From Nephrocerus scutellatus (taxonomy: Eukaryota > Arthropoda > Insecta > Diptera > Pipunculidae): a DNA stretch of 64,000 nucleotides. Below the pieces are notes generated by a model that was not told the DNA's origin, ran no database searches, and saw only the letters and a program-made list of their open reading frames with translations. The position numbers were made by a program, and so were the translations under genes. The stretch lies in assembly GCA_947095585.1 (NCBI GenBank), contig OX352763.1:111331908-111395907 (forward strand), written 5' to 3'. Each line of letters starts with the position of its first letter. Position 1 is the first letter of the stretch. Shown here piece after piece: positions 32,146 through 43,290 of the stretch.

Positions 32146-33804
32146 ATTTAATTTTTTTAGGAAAAAATGTTTTACTATAAAAATTCAATAAAAAATCAAT
32201 GTTATTAAATTTCCTAAGTTTTTTATTAAAATTTTATTTAATTGTATTGCTTATTTAAAGACTTTATTTAATCGTATTTTTTAAAAATAATAATATTTGC
32301 CAATATTTCGGTCTTGCTGGCCATTATCAAGGAAAACAAATTATTAGTTTTGAATTAGTTTACTTTTACCATGGCCACCATTCGCCAGACAATAACATTA
32401 TAAAAATTGAATAGGGCTGGCTCACATGAAAAGTTTACCAAGGTGGAAAACAATACAAGGAAGCGCTGATCAATGCCGTTAAACTTGTTTGGAATCAGAT
32501 TTCATTCGATTAATTGGCCTCATTGGCCTCCAAATAAAATAAAATAAAGTACGAATTTGTTAGGTTATCTTGAAGAAAGGTATTTCTACTTATTTAAAAA
32601 TTATATCTGGAGTAAATTTTAAAGAAATTTGTTTTGATGAAAACAAAACCAAAAGCAGACCTTTTTTTATTCATTTGTAAGGTGTTTCTAATCTTATGAA
32701 CCGATTGAGATGCATTCCATTCTGACTTATTTGACAAAAAGGTCTCTAATGTAACGTTATCTTATTCTGAATATTTCTTAAAACTTGATTTTGTATTAAC
32801 CACCAACTACTCCAACTTTCACCATCGTTTGTTTCTTCTTTCCTAACACATAACTGGAGAAATATCAATGTTATCTCTCAAAATGATGTGCTTCTAATCT
32901 GGCGAGCCGCAGTGTAGGAATAACAACTTGTAGATTTTTTTTATAATCTTTCTTTATTAACAGGATTCAATTGATGCTTTTTTGACAAATTTTCTTTTAT
33001 TTTGTCAAATCCAAGCGAATGAAAATCTTAAGTGAAAAGTCGAATTAACGGTGTGTTGGTTTAAAAAATACCAACAAAGTCACTTAAGACACAGTTGTGA
33101 TTTTCGTATCCTTTATTGGCACCAATATCGGCAAAAATAACAAACAGCTTCACATTTATATAATCAGATCAATACATTGCTAAGTACAATTAAGAACTTT
33201 TGAGTAGATTATAAATTTTAAACCCTTCAAAAAATGGGTTTGTTTGGCGCAAATATGCTTAAGGTTTCTTTAGTGAAGACTGAAGATCCTATTATAGTAG
33301 TATCCTATAAAGTAGTTAATACAATCAACGGTATGGCTTTGCATAAGGAACACACATCACACTTTAATTTTTTTATTTGCTGTTTCCATATAAAATTACA
33401 ATAATAATAAGATAGTAAAGTTGAGCTTCTCAGCTCGCCATGGACAGTTGTAATTCAGCCGAATGAATGAATGAAGTAGCTTAAAAGGATAAAAACAAAA
33501 TCTCAAAATTACGCCATCACAAGCCAAGCGCCAATAAATTGTTTTAAGACCAGTCCCATCAAATTCTGAGTGGTAGAAGCAAAGTTATACGAGTGGACGA
33601 ACTCACAAACAAACAAATACACGCACAATGAAAAAAAAAAAAATTACCGTGATTATTAGCTTCGCCCTTCGGGTTTGCAAAAATAATTTGCTTGCGTGGT
33701 AAAATTATAGTTTTATTGCTGAAATACATCCATGGCAAGTATGAAAGAACGAATTTAGAACATTTAAGAAAAGATATTTTCTTGTTGCGTTTGTATCATA
33801 AGGC
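32146..33804. other. Intergenic DNA between genes D and E
   Basis: AT-rich, without recognisable genes. Short ORFs are random. CCCTTCGGGTTTGC-type text occurs near 33665. Confidence 0.45.
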
Positions 33805-34015
33805 TTCGCGCGACCATTTTGTGTTGTGCGTGTATATTTTTTGCACACAAATGGAAGGGACCTACAATTTAATGCCGTATCCGAACGGCTAATTGAGAGG
33901 CTTTCCGCGACAAGTTATTACACACGGATGTCTGTCAGACATTCGCGAGAGGTGGGACCGTGAAACATTTATCTTGGTGTTCGAACTAGGAATCCCTTGC
34001 TCAATAATCCATACA
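33805..34015 (-). mobile_element. tRNA-derived SINE, copy 2
   Basis: The reverse strand reads GAGCAAGGGATTCCTAGTTC (degenerate B box AGTTCGAACACC), then CACGGTCCCACCTCTCGCGA, TAATAACTTGTCGCGGAAAG, CCGTTCGGATACGG and TTGTAGGTCCCTTCCATTTG. These are the same blocks in the same order as the SINE at 4561. It lacks the ATT tail, and a target duplication cannot be seen. Its 5' end touches the fold-back repeat that follows. Confidence 0.8.
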
Positions 34016-34019
34016 CTTG

Positions 34020-34322
34020 TGTCGAGTTTTTTTTTGTTTTAGCAATCTGCGGTCGAGCGTAGATTTTTTCTCGAAAAAACGAACACGAAAGCCGAGAATC
34101 TTTTGTTTACATTGTTTTGTTGCATGTGTGTGTGATGTGTTTTACCTAAACTAAATGACATCAGTTGTTGGTGTTAGTAAAAGAGGGGTAAATCTCCCAA
34201 AATATCAAGATCTGTTTGAGGGGAAATCCAATCTACCGTAGATTGGTTTTTTGGAATAAACGAACAACTTGACAGCCAAAAAAGCACTCTACGGCAGATT
34301 TTTTAAAAAAAAAAACTCGACA
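34020..34322 (+). repeat. TGTCGAG fold-back repeat, complete copy (303 bp)
   Basis: Terminal inverted repeats TGTCGAGTTTTTTTT and AAAAAAAACTCGACA bound it. Inside, AGATTTTTTCTCGAAAAA near the left and CCAATCTACCGTAGATTGG (a 19-bp palindrome) near the right are the most conserved blocks. Relatives lie at 3110, 3689 and 37079-38320. Too short to code. Confidence 0.85.
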
Positions 34323-34863
34323 TTAATCACTGAGCCACGGTGCCCACAATCATAATATGTGTACATAGCTACTTACTTCAATTCATACTAATATAGTAAT
34401 ATATGTGTTTTACATTTTTTTCTGCCACCGTCTTGAATGCGTTGCGGACTTTCTCTTCAAGTTCAAATTTCGCCATATTTATTTGTGCTGATCTTGAAAA
34501 TCACTTCAAATAATCTTACAGCATTTTCTTTCAATTCGGTTCAAATTTATTGTACCATTATTTGAAGCCTGTACGTGAACGCAGCCAAGCAAATTATTTT
34601 ATTGCAGCAATTTTGGTATTTGATGTGGAAACAACGGGTTAGATAAAAAATTAGACAGTAAGATACAATTCCATATAATTGGTATCACTGGCAACTTAAT
34701 TGTCAAAATAAAATGTTCTGTTTGAAATCCAGTGATGTCAAAAGTCAATATCGCAAATGTATTATTAAACACAACGGCCGAGCAGACCGTAAACAACTAA
34801 ACTAGCATAAATAATACTTTTGGTTCTGTAATCGTAGTTTTATTGAAGCAACATCTACAGACT
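34323..34863. promoter_or_regulatory. Upstream region of gene E, shared with gene F
   Basis: About 200 bp before the start (34660-34863) align with the region before gene F (38320-38495): TTGGTATCACTGGCAACTTA versus TTGGCATCACTGACAACGTA, GTAAACAACTA, and TTTGGTTCT.TAATCGTAGTT just before the start. The shared sequence extends the coding duplication into the promoter. No specific factor site is assigned. Confidence 0.6.
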
Positions 34864-36223
34864 ATGGAATCAGAAGTTAGTACTACGAATTTACCCAATG
34901 CAAAATGTGCGGAAATTCATTGTCAAACTTCGACGTGTTTTACTATTTTGTGCACATTTTGTGATCTGAAGACCTTCGAGTTTGATGAGTATGTCCAGCA
35001 TTTTAAAAGGGAACATTTTAAAGAGTTTACCAATAGCTGCAGTAAGACCGAGGAATACCTTTTTGCCGAGGTTAAGAAAGAATCCGACGACTCATCGAGC
35101 ACTGAACTGGAGGATGCAATACAAGATCCATTCGGGACAAATGACAATAAAGTTGAGAATCCAATTGATGTCTTAGAGATTCCCAGGCAACAAAATGTTC
35201 TTAACAACAATGATGAGAAGCGGGATGTAAAATGCAAACCGTATAGTGAATTATGCGGAAACGAGGTAGAGGAGCGGCTAGACCCTGATTGGCAAGCTGG
35301 TAAACTACAAAAGGATTCAGCCCACGAAGATGAAAAGAACGACAATCGGAGTGCTGTAAAAATTATTAAGGAAAAGAGAAAACGATCACGCAAGGTATAT
35401 AATTATTTTAGTTGCTCAAACAAACAAAATAGTAATCGACTGATGTTTGCAATATAATTTTTAGAAGAAAACTATATCTCAACTTGATGATGATAACCTG
35501 CCTATTAGTGCAAAAACGATAAAAGTCGAAATATTTAAATGTGAAACATGTGAAAAAAGGTTCAAAATAAAAAAAGATCTTAGGCGTCATATAAAATTGC
35601 TGCACAAAAGCTCTATGCCGTATAAATGCCATGATTGCGAAGCCGCGTTTTTTGACGAACGACCATTGCAAATACACATTCTTATAGTGCACAAAAACCT
35701 GACGTGTTCAATATGTGCAAAGAAATTTAAAATTTTATATCTATTGGAACAGCATATGCTTCGGCATACTGGAAACCGAAAATTTCAGTGTAAAGTGGAA
35801 AATTGTGGAAAAATGTTTTTTACAAAAAAAGAAGTAGATTATCATAATTTAGTACACACAAAGGAACGACCTTTTGTTTGTGAGGTTTGTGGATGTCGGT
35901 ATCGTACTCATACTCAACTGAAAGTTCATAAACGTGTACACACAGGTGAAAAACCCTACCCATGTGAAAATTGTGGAAAACGCTTTTCAACGAACGCTCT
36001 GCTCAAGGAACACATGCCAATCCATTCGAGCGACCGTCCGCATAAATGTGAGGTTTGTAGTGCGACATTTGCACGGCCAAAAGCGCTCCAGCATCACAAA
36101 AATTTACATTTAGGTGTAAAGAAATATGTATGTAAAATATGCGGAAAAGCATGTGCCCAAGCGGCGGGGCTTGCTGGGCACATGCGAACGCATAATAAAA
36201 TCCCTTTTGCAAATGGTTCTTAA
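34864..36223 (+). CDS. C2H2 zinc-finger gene E (two exons)
   Basis: Exons 34864-35394 and 35465-36223 join over a 70-bp intron (CGCAAG|GTATAT ... TTTTTAG|AAGAAA), phase 0, giving 429 residues. The frame is open a little upstream, but the first ATG encodes MESEVSTTNL. The module at 14-51 reads KCAEIHC, CTFC, HFKREH. The linker is acidic and Ser-rich and ends in a basic RKRSRK. Eight fingers follow, the first three tightly spaced and the fourth with C-x4-C spacing (CKVENC). The constant pair (ATFARPKALQHH; ACAQAAGLAGHMRTH) ends the protein; Cys replaces the aromatic residue in the last finger. It is the closest paralogue of gene F. Confidence 0.9.
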
Positions 36224-36317
36224 GACAAAAGTTTTTTTTTTGTATGTCGTAAACATTTTTTCTAATACAAATATTTATATAAGCACACAGCGCACCAGTG
36301 CACACAGAACGCATTTA

Positions 36318-36545
36318 TTATAATTATATAGTATGGCGTGATCTGATGCCGCTATATGGCATGATTATTAAAAAAAATTTGCTGGGAGCTCTCAAACCCC
36401 GGGGCCCGATCTCTTTTAAATTTTAATTAAAAGTGTTTTCATCGGTGATACACATGTGTGCGAAGTTTGAATAAAACTGGGCTTAAGGAAGTGGGTTAAA
36501 ATTTGACGACAAGCACACGCGGACGCAAAGTTAATATAGAGAATA
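36318..36545 (+). repeat. AACAACCCAT-family dispersed repeat, copy 3 (3' part)
   Basis: Contains CGTGATCTGATGCCGCTATA (shared with the copy at 42828), CCCCGGGGCCCGATC, ACACATGTGTG, AATAAAACTGGGC and ends AAGTTAATATAGAGAATA. The left terminus is missing. It lies just downstream of gene E. Confidence 0.7.
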
Positions 36546-36739
36546 GATCATTCTGTAAGTAAGGAATATGAAAAAAAATCACTCTGCGTCTTTTGCTAAC
36601 ACTAACAACTGATGTAATTTAGCTTGCCACGTGTTACAATTTATCATTCGATTTGTGCTCAATGAAAGAACTGTGACTTTTCTTCAAGAATATATATAAA
36701 ACACATGCAACAAAAATTTAAGAAAACGATTTTGATTTT

Positions 36740-36880
36740 TAAATTTCCTATATAAACTTCGCGTGCCCGTGCTGGCTGGGCTGGCTGGTGGGCAGAATCT
36801 TGTGATCAATTTTTAACACACTTTCTAAAGCCCAATTTTATTGAAATTTTGCACACATGTATATTTCCGGTCATTTTCAT
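36740..36880 (-). repeat. AACAACCCAT-family dispersed repeat, copy 4 (fragment)
   Basis: Starts TATATAAACTTCGCGTGCCC, then GGCTGGCTGGTGGGCAGAAT, TTGTGATCAATTTTTAA, and breaks near ACACATGTATATTTCCGG, followed by a TTTCATTTCA microsatellite. Confidence 0.65.
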
Positions 36881-37078
36881 TTCATTTCATTTCATTTTTT
36901 TTTCCAGCATCAGATCATTTCATACTATAATGACTGTGTGCGTTGTGCGTTGTGTGCAGCGCTGCTTGGGGTTGCAGTGCTTCGTATGTGTTTTTATATT
37001 TCACCATATGTCGATTTCTGAGAACAACTGACAGCTCCGATAAAGATTTCTAAAAATAAAAAAATGTAAAAATAAATG

Positions 37079-38320
37079 TATCGTTTTTGTGTTCCTTTTA
37101 AATCTAACGCAGAGTGGTTTTTTGGTTGCCAAGTTGTTCGTTTCCCTTAAAAAAAACAATCTACCGTAGAGCGAAAACAGCAGGCCGATTTTGGTCGCAA
37201 ATGTGAGTACGCTCTTGCAGAGCCTTAAGTTTGCAGTGTGTGTTAGTATGATTTTTTGACTTTTATTTTCTTTTTTTGATTATTATTTTATTACATATCT
37301 CCAACTGAATACAAAAGCATTAAATATACTGAAAAAAAATCTACCGAAAAAACCGTCGGTCTCTTTGTATATTATTATATTATAATAAGATTTAACTTTA
37401 GCTTTTGATTTGGAAGCAAGGAAATCTATTAAAATACAATACCAAATTGTGTTATTAAAGTTTTGTTTTCTGACATACATACTTGGTAAATACATGAAGT
37501 AAAAATGGAAAAAACACTTGTAGCTGTGGAGGAGACTTATTAAACTTATGAAAGAAACCATTTTTCTTGAAGAAATTAATATAATTTACGATCGTTTCGA
37601 TTTTTCATTACTTCATAAAAGTAGTACAAATTGGCCCCCTTTTCCAATCCAATACTTATTTGTGGAGACTTACTTGTTTGAATAAGATTGCTGGCGAGGT
37701 GACTTGTTAATGGCGTCAAATAAGTTAAGCCAAACAAATAAGTATCTAATTGGAAGAGGCCAAAGTACTAGCTGTTAGTGCTATAGTAGTATATAGTAGT
37801 AGGGCCGATGAAATAGATGTATTATATATTATATATCAGTATTATAACTGATTGAAGTAAGTTCAGAAGCACTGGTCACGAGCTTGTGATTAGTTTGCAA
37901 GAAGCTGTTTACTTACAGTTTTGACATTTAAAGACTTTTTACATAGTCACGTGCAGGTGAATTGAGTTGTGAGTTGTTTTGGGGAAAGAACGAACCGATT
38001 CACAAAAAGCGACCATTTTTGCTATAAGTTCTGTCATTAAAGCTGCACTTACCCAAAGAAAGAAAAAGCAATAACAATTAAAAAATTGTATACTATACGC
38101 CTCGTACTTATACGAACTTACATTTCACATTTCAACCCTCATTTGCGACCAAAACTCGCCTGCAGACCTGTATATTTTAGAAGTTTTACACCTCTTTTCA
38201 ACAATACATGCAACGAAACAATGTAAACAAAAGATTTTCGCCTTTCGTGTTAGATTTCCCGATAAAAAATGTGAGCTCGAGTGCAGATTTCTAATAGGAA
38301 AAAAACGACATTAAATAAAA
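37079..38320 (-). repeat. TGTCG fold-back repeat, copy split by another element
   Basis: The left piece (37079-37178) has GAGTGGTTTTTTGGTTGCCA, AGTTGTTCGTTTCCC and CAATCTACCGTAGA. The right piece (38163-38317) has GACCTGTATATTTTAG, ACACCTCTTTTCAACAA, ACAATGTAAACAAAAGATTT, CTTTCGTGTTAGATTT and the terminus AAAACGACA. Together they make one diverged copy, interrupted at the CAGATCTTGATATTTT block by the element at 37181-38162. Confidence 0.75.
37181..38162. mobile_element. 982-bp element with inverted ends CAGG(C)CGA...
   Basis: The left end CAGGCCGATTTTGGTCGCAA and the right end (reverse strand CAGGCGAGTTTTGGTCGCAA) match over about 22 bp. CAG flanks both sides, an apparent 3-bp target duplication within the split fold-back repeat. 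The interior has a second inverted pair (37624-37681 and 37711-37770) around AATACTTATTTGT. No transposase is encoded. The superfamily is not determined. Confidence 0.75.
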
Positions 38321-38495
38321 ATTCTGATATTGGCATCACTGACAACGTAACTGTCACTTCCGTATGATGATATGAAATGCACTGATTTCAAAATCATATT
38401 GGTTTCGTATTAAAACCAGCTAAAGAGTAAACAACTACGTCTAGCAAATCAAATAAAAATTTGGTTCTCAAATCGTAGTTGTGGATGCAAGATCA
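38321..38495. promoter_or_regulatory. Upstream region of gene F, shared with gene E
   Basis: Aligns with the region before gene E, as described there. It includes AACTGTCAC at 38349-38357 and AAATCGTAGTT shortly before the ATG. The fold-back repeat ends at its left edge, as one also does before gene E. Confidence 0.55.
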
Positions 38496-39853
38496 ATGGA
38501 ACCGAAAGTTAGTGTCACGAATTTTCCAAATGCAAAATGTGCGGAAATTCATTGCCAAACTGCTGCGTGTTTTACGATTTTATGCACCTTTTGTGATATG
38601 AAGACCTTCGAGTTTGATGAGTTTGTCGACCATTTTAAAAGGATACATTTCACCGAGTTAGAAAGAAGCTTCAATAAAACAGATGAATACAATCTTACCG
38701 AGATTAAAAAAGAAGAATCTCATGAGTTGGCCAACAAAGAAGTTGAAGCATTACAAGAACAATTTTGGGCCAATGAGGATGAGATGCCTAATTTTGATAT
38801 TACAATAGATGTGTTGGAGAATGCCCGACCCACATCGGTCAATGACAACGATGAAAAGCGGGATATAAAATGCAAACAGTATTGTGAGCTTAGCGATAAT
38901 GATGATGTGAAAGACAACGTTTCAGACCCCGACTGGCTAGCTAATGAGAATGCATTAAAAAAGGTACCAACGGACGAGGATGCAAACAACGATAATAAAA
39001 GTGCTGTGCAAATTATTGTAAAGGAAAATAGAACCCGATTTCGCAAGGTATTTATTTCTAGTACATACATAGTTGCTCGAGTAAGTTATTATGAGTTTAC
39101 AAACCATTTGTGTTTGTGTTTTTTTTTTAGAAAAAAACAAAATCCCAGCCTGATGATGATAGCCAGTCTGATAGTGAAACGGCGACAAATGATGAAGCCT
39201 TCAAATGTGATACATGTGAAAAAACGTTTAAAACAAAACACACTCTCAGGGCGCACAAAAGTAATTTTCACGCAAAACCGAAAAATATTAAATGTGAAGA
39301 GTGTGACAAAGTGTTTCGAGAGGAAAGCGCTTACAAAGTTCATCTCATAAAACATAGAGGTATAAATTGTGCGACCTGTGGCAAGAAATTCTCATGCAAT
39401 CAGAACTTGAAGCGCCATGAAAAGCGCCACTCTGACATACGGCCATATCCATGTGATCAGTGTCCAAAATCATATGTTACATTGCGCGAACTTAAAGTTC
39501 ATATGATATCGCATTCAGGTACCAAGCCATATGTCTGTGAGGTTTGTGGTGTTACGTTTTTAACCACCACCCATCTGCAAGGACACATGCGGCGACACAC
39601 CGGCGAGAAACCATATGAATGTAAGGACTGTGGAAAGCGATTTTACGTACAATACCAGCTAAAGGATCACATAGCAATGCATTCAAGTGATCGACCGTAC
39701 AAATGTGACATCTGCGGAGCAACATTCTCTCGGCCAAAAGCTCTTAAGCAACATAAACATTTGCACTTGCCGGAGAAAAAATTTAAATGTAAAATTTGTG
39801 ATAAAGCATATGCACAGGCAGCGGGACTGCACTCGCATATGAAATCACATTGA
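38496..39853 (+). CDS. C2H2 zinc-finger gene F (two exons)
   Basis: Exons 38496-39047 and 39131-39853 join over an 83-bp intron (CGCAAG|GTATTT ... TTTTTTAG|AAAAAA), phase 0, giving 424 residues. The first ATG in frame starts MEPKVSVTNF. The module at 14-51 is nearly identical to that of gene E (KCAEIHC, CTFC, HFKRIH). The acidic linker contains NDNDEKRDIKCK, also as in E. Eight fingers follow, ending in the constant pair ([27 protein letters not shown]). The first exon and last fingers match E far better than the middle fingers do. A poly(A) signal AATAAA is at 39875, touching the start of a dispersed repeat. Confidence 0.9.
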
Positions 39854-39880
39854 AATATAAAGCCTAAATAGAAAAATAAA

Positions 39881-40142
39881 AACAACCCATAAAAATTTTC
39901 AAGTAAACTCTCTAATCGGAGAAAAAGATCATGTGTGCAAAATTTTAATAAAATCGGGTTAATTTTGAAATCATTTATATGGGAGCCCGATAACTTCCAA
40001 ATTTTTACAAAAAGTGTTGCAAAGTCGCAAAGTTTGAATAAAATCGGGCTTTAGGAAGTGGATTCAAAACTGATCACAAGATTTGCCCAGACAGCCACAA
40101 ACAAAATAAGACACAGGTACGCGAAGTTAATATATAGGAATT
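39881..40142 (+). repeat. AACAACCCAT-family dispersed repeat, copy 5
   Basis: Complete short copy: starts AACAACCCATAAAAATTTTC, has AAACTCTCTAATCGG, TGTGTGCAAAATTTTAATAA and CAAAAAGTGTTG, and ends GCGAAGTTAATATATAGGAA. It begins right after the gene F poly(A) signal. Confidence 0.8.
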
Positions 40143-40272
40143 TAATTTGTTTTACATTTTTGTATATAATACACAAAACAGAAACAAAAAAAAATTAGAA
40201 CAACGCTAACAACAAGCACATGGCCTACTGGTGCTTTCCACGACCCAATTGGTTCTACGCACCGAAAGGACT

Positions 40273-40294
40273 CCAGTGTTTATCCAAACACTGG
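40273..40294. other. Perfect short hairpin
   Basis: CCAGTGTTT and AAACACTGG form a 9-bp stem with a 4-base loop. Function unknown; it may be part of a decayed repeat. Confidence 0.5.
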
Positions 40295-40532
40295 ACCAGA
40301 CACAGCTATTGACCTGGAGGTGCTACAACAACAACTGGTCTATATAAAATACAATTCTAATGATCAGAACAGCGGTAACGCTCAAATTTGCTAAAGGTAT
40401 ACATTTTCTCCGTGTAACGCGGCGGATAGACCGCTTGACTGAAGACAGTTGTATAAGGTGGAAATCAGTCTTCTTTTTTTTGTAATTTTCCAGTAGATCT
40501 CGGTTTTTTGCAATTGAACTGGCACTGGCACA

Positions 40533-40838
40533 TATTTGATTTTCACTTGGAATTTTTGAAATCAACATCTGCTGGCCTAAATGTTATTTTCAATACAGCA
40601 CAGATAAGATAACAACTTACTTTTTTTTTTTATAAGTAACTAAAAAATACTTCTGAAATAGTCCCTTTCACAACTTCAATTGAAATATTTGATTTTCACT
40701 CGAAATTTTTAAATTCAACATCTGCAGACCTAAATGTTGCTTTCAACACAGCACAGATAAGGTGACAACTGACTTTTTTTTATAAGGAACTAAAAAATGC
40801 TTCTTTAATAGTCCCATTCACACCTTTAATCGTAATAA
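40533..40838. repeat. 153-bp tandem duplication
   Basis: Two adjacent units share TATTTGATTTTCACT, CAACATCTGC, CCTAAATGTT, ACAGCACAGATAAG and AACTAAAAAAT, offset by 153 bp. No ORF. Confidence 0.8.
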
Positions 40839-41371
40839 TGCACCTTTTGTTTACTTTACGGTCAAAAAATGTACGTTTTTCTCAAGAATACGTCCATAAA
40901 AATAATGCTGTGATCATGCCTTTGAACTGTTACAAGACTGTGTTATTGTCCTCCTCCTTAGTTAAAGAAAAAATTTGTTAAAATATCGCTCTGGTTTTAA
41001 TTTTTGCTTGTTTTACAAATACTGCCGGAGCAAGATTCTCTTCGCATAAGCGAACTAAACGACATATAAGAGAAAAAAGTTGTTTATACGAGTACTTAAG
41101 TTCTAACTAATATTTAAAACATCTCTTCGTTTAACTGTTATACACAAATAAGGGAAAAGTGTAATATATTACATTAAGTTTCAAAAAATATGTATTTTAT
41201 TTATATCAAATATTTTTGGTATATACAATTAAAAACAAAGCGTAACAATAAAATAAATTGCAAAACTTTTATATAAGCGTTAAGTCAAACATTAGAATCT
41301 CTAAGGTAGTAAAAGGTAGAAGACATGAAATCGAGTTAAAACTTTTAAGAAATATCATACGTATCCAGTGC
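40839..41371. other. Intergenic DNA downstream of Jwa
   Basis: AT-rich, and includes the 3' untranslated region of the Jwa gene at its right end. No other feature seen. Confidence 0.45.
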
Positions 41372-42040
41372 TTAACTTAATATGTTATCAGTGACATTAA
41401 TGGCATCGAGAAACACTCCCATCGGTGTTGACGGGCCAAAACTTTCCATTGTGTTAGCGACCTTATTTCGAATATTTCGCAAACGTAACGATGCATGGAC
41501 AAATGTTACTTAAATAAAAGAAAGTCAATAAAAGCGCAAATAATATTACATCCGTGAATACTTACGGGAAAATGGTAGCAATAGCGTAAACGATGACAAA
41601 AGAATAGCCTCAAACCAATATAGCATCAAATAGCCAAAGAGTAGGGAACCTGCTAAAAAGTACCACTTCTGTTGTGAGTTTTCTGCAGCTGCACGAATCG
41701 ACGATGCAGCACGACTTGAAATAAAGCTCGAATTTTTACCGCCGAAAAAATGTAATACAGTCGCAATAAGCATGGCTTGGACAATTAGACCACAGAAAAT
41801 CTTTGTTGGATTCAGTATGGCCATTATCGTATAGATTCCCAAAAACATCAGAAAATAGTTCGATTGATAATAGAGCAAATTTTTGACAACACGATTACCC
41901 CATTTGTCCATATCCTTAAGATTTGGTAATTGAAAACGGGCTGAACCCATAATAAAATCATCTAAACTGCGTAATGGTGGTAACTGCAAATTTTGTGCAG
42001 AAAGCTGCGCACCTACAGATGATGACGAACCTCCAGACAT
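41372..42040 (-). CDS. Jwa: PRA1-family protein, Jwa / ARL6IP5 (PRAF3) homologue (two exons)
   Basis: Exon 1 (41566-42040) ends LLLPFS with donor TTTCCC|GTAAGT. Exon 2 (41372-41508) starts after TTTATTTAAG and continues in frame to [20 protein letters not shown], then [13 protein letters not shown]. The product is 203 residues, 57-bp intron, phase 1. Stopping at the unspliced TAA would lose the conserved tail. The N-terminus has [20 protein letters not shown], then [14 protein letters not shown]. Hydrophobic hairpins at about 62-100 and 127-155 are the PRA1 membrane segments. The family sits in ER/Golgi membranes and influences Rab/Arl trafficking and transporter export. It has no visible link to its zinc-finger neighbours. 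Confidence 0.9.
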
Positions 42041-42299
42041 TGCGTGACGTTGGGTGATTTGTTTGAGGATTCTTATATATTTTTACTTTGGTAAACACTG
42101 ATGTTTCACCTAAGAAGTGAATTTATTAATTTTGTATAAGAAGTACACTGAAGTAAACGTATGTGACTCATACAAAATTTAATGTTACGTACTCCTATCT
42201 CTTACTTTTTTGACTAAACTGTGCAGTATGCAATTGTGCTCATAGCAAAAATTAAATTCCGTAAACTTCACGGTGACATTTGACACAAAACGCGTATGA
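42041..42299. other. Upstream region of Jwa
   Basis: 5' leader and promoter region. It contains GGTGACATTTGACAC at 42270-42284. No TATA box assigned. Confidence 0.35.
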
Positions 42300-42445
42300 C
42301 GCATTAGCTGTATTTTATTTGGAATCCGAATACGAATTCGAATGTCAAAACCAGCCAAAACCAGTCAAACAGCAGGTTTTCAAATTCCAAAGATGGAATA
42401 TTATTGGTTTCGACATGCAATTGTTTTCGACAATTACAACTGTTG
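42300..42445 (+). repeat. Dispersed repeat, copy 2
   Basis: CGAATTCGAATGTCAAAACC, CAGCCAAAACCAGTCAAACA, AGGTTTTCAAATTCCAAAG and ATGCAATTGTT match the inverted copy at 6683-6810. The ORFs across it are not conserved between copies. Confidence 0.55.
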
Positions 42446-42827
42446 CAGATTCCTTTTTCGAATATCTAATTTTTTTTTTTTAATATTTCATCAATTCATT
42501 TCATTTATTAATTTAACAGTTTATTTGCGTAGATTAAAAAAATTCCGGCTAAACTACGGTATAGCGATTAAGGGGTTTGGGCTTTGAGACACCCCTCTTC
42601 TGAAAGCCTCATTGAGAAAACCTCGAAAACCACCATCTTGTTTTGGGGAGAAGCCTCCTTTATGAAGTAGGAGCAAAGTTTTGAGTTTTTTTTTAAATTG
42701 CTTTTTTTAGTGGTTTGAAGGAGGTTTGGCGGCTATTTGGTATCATATGAAGGATAATAAAAATACCGTGCATTAAATAAAAGAATAGGGGCAATCAAAC
42801 CTACCTAAGAATATTTAGAGTAAAAAA
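42446..42827. other. No gene recognised
   Basis: A sequence GCTAAACTACGGTATAGCGAT at about 42549 is weakly mirrored near 44155 (CGCTATACCGTATATTCGC), possibly the ends of a 1.6-kb decayed element. Nothing coding. Confidence 0.3.
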
Positions 42828-43290
42828 AACAACCCATAAAAATTAAAATTTTTCTTGTAAATTCTCTAATCGGGGATACACACACACACACTGTTTGCTC
42901 GTCATCCACCAAATGACGCAGCGGCAGCGAACAGCGATGCTCACAAAGCACAGAGCTCAGACTTTGCCGTGATCTGATGCGATATAGCTATATTTAAAAA
43001 TTGTATATTGTGGTCCCCAAGGGGCCGATCACTCCAAATTTTTACAAAAAGGGTTTTCCATCGAAGACACACATGTGTACAAAATTTAAAGAAAATCGGG
43101 TAAATTTTGTAAAATGTTTGTGTGGGAGACCCCCGACCCCGCAGCCCGAGTGGTCTCAAATTTTAATAGAAAGTGTTGTCATGGGAGATATGCATGTGTG
43201 CAATTTCAATAAAATCGGGCTGGGTTAAAAATTGATCACAAGATTTGGCCAGCCAGCCACGGGCAAGTGAAGTTAGTATAGAGAATTTAA
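42828..43290 (+). repeat. AACAACCCAT-family dispersed repeat, copy 6
   Basis: Complete copy of about 460 bp: starts AACAACCCATAAAAATTAAA, has a CA microsatellite, CGTGATCTGATGCGATATAG, two ACACATGTGT/GCATGTGTGC units and CCCCCGACCCCGCAGCCCGA, and ends AAGTTAGTATAGAGAATTTA. Confidence 0.85.

Noticed and set aside
34923..35393. 156-codon minus-strand ORF (Ser/Phe-rich)
   Set aside because: Shadow of gene E exon 1; the same kind of shadow occurs opposite gene F at 38720-39070.
42280..42587. Two overlapping plus-strand ORFs upstream of Jwa
   Set aside because: They span a dispersed repeat and a T-run, with no domain or conserved frame.
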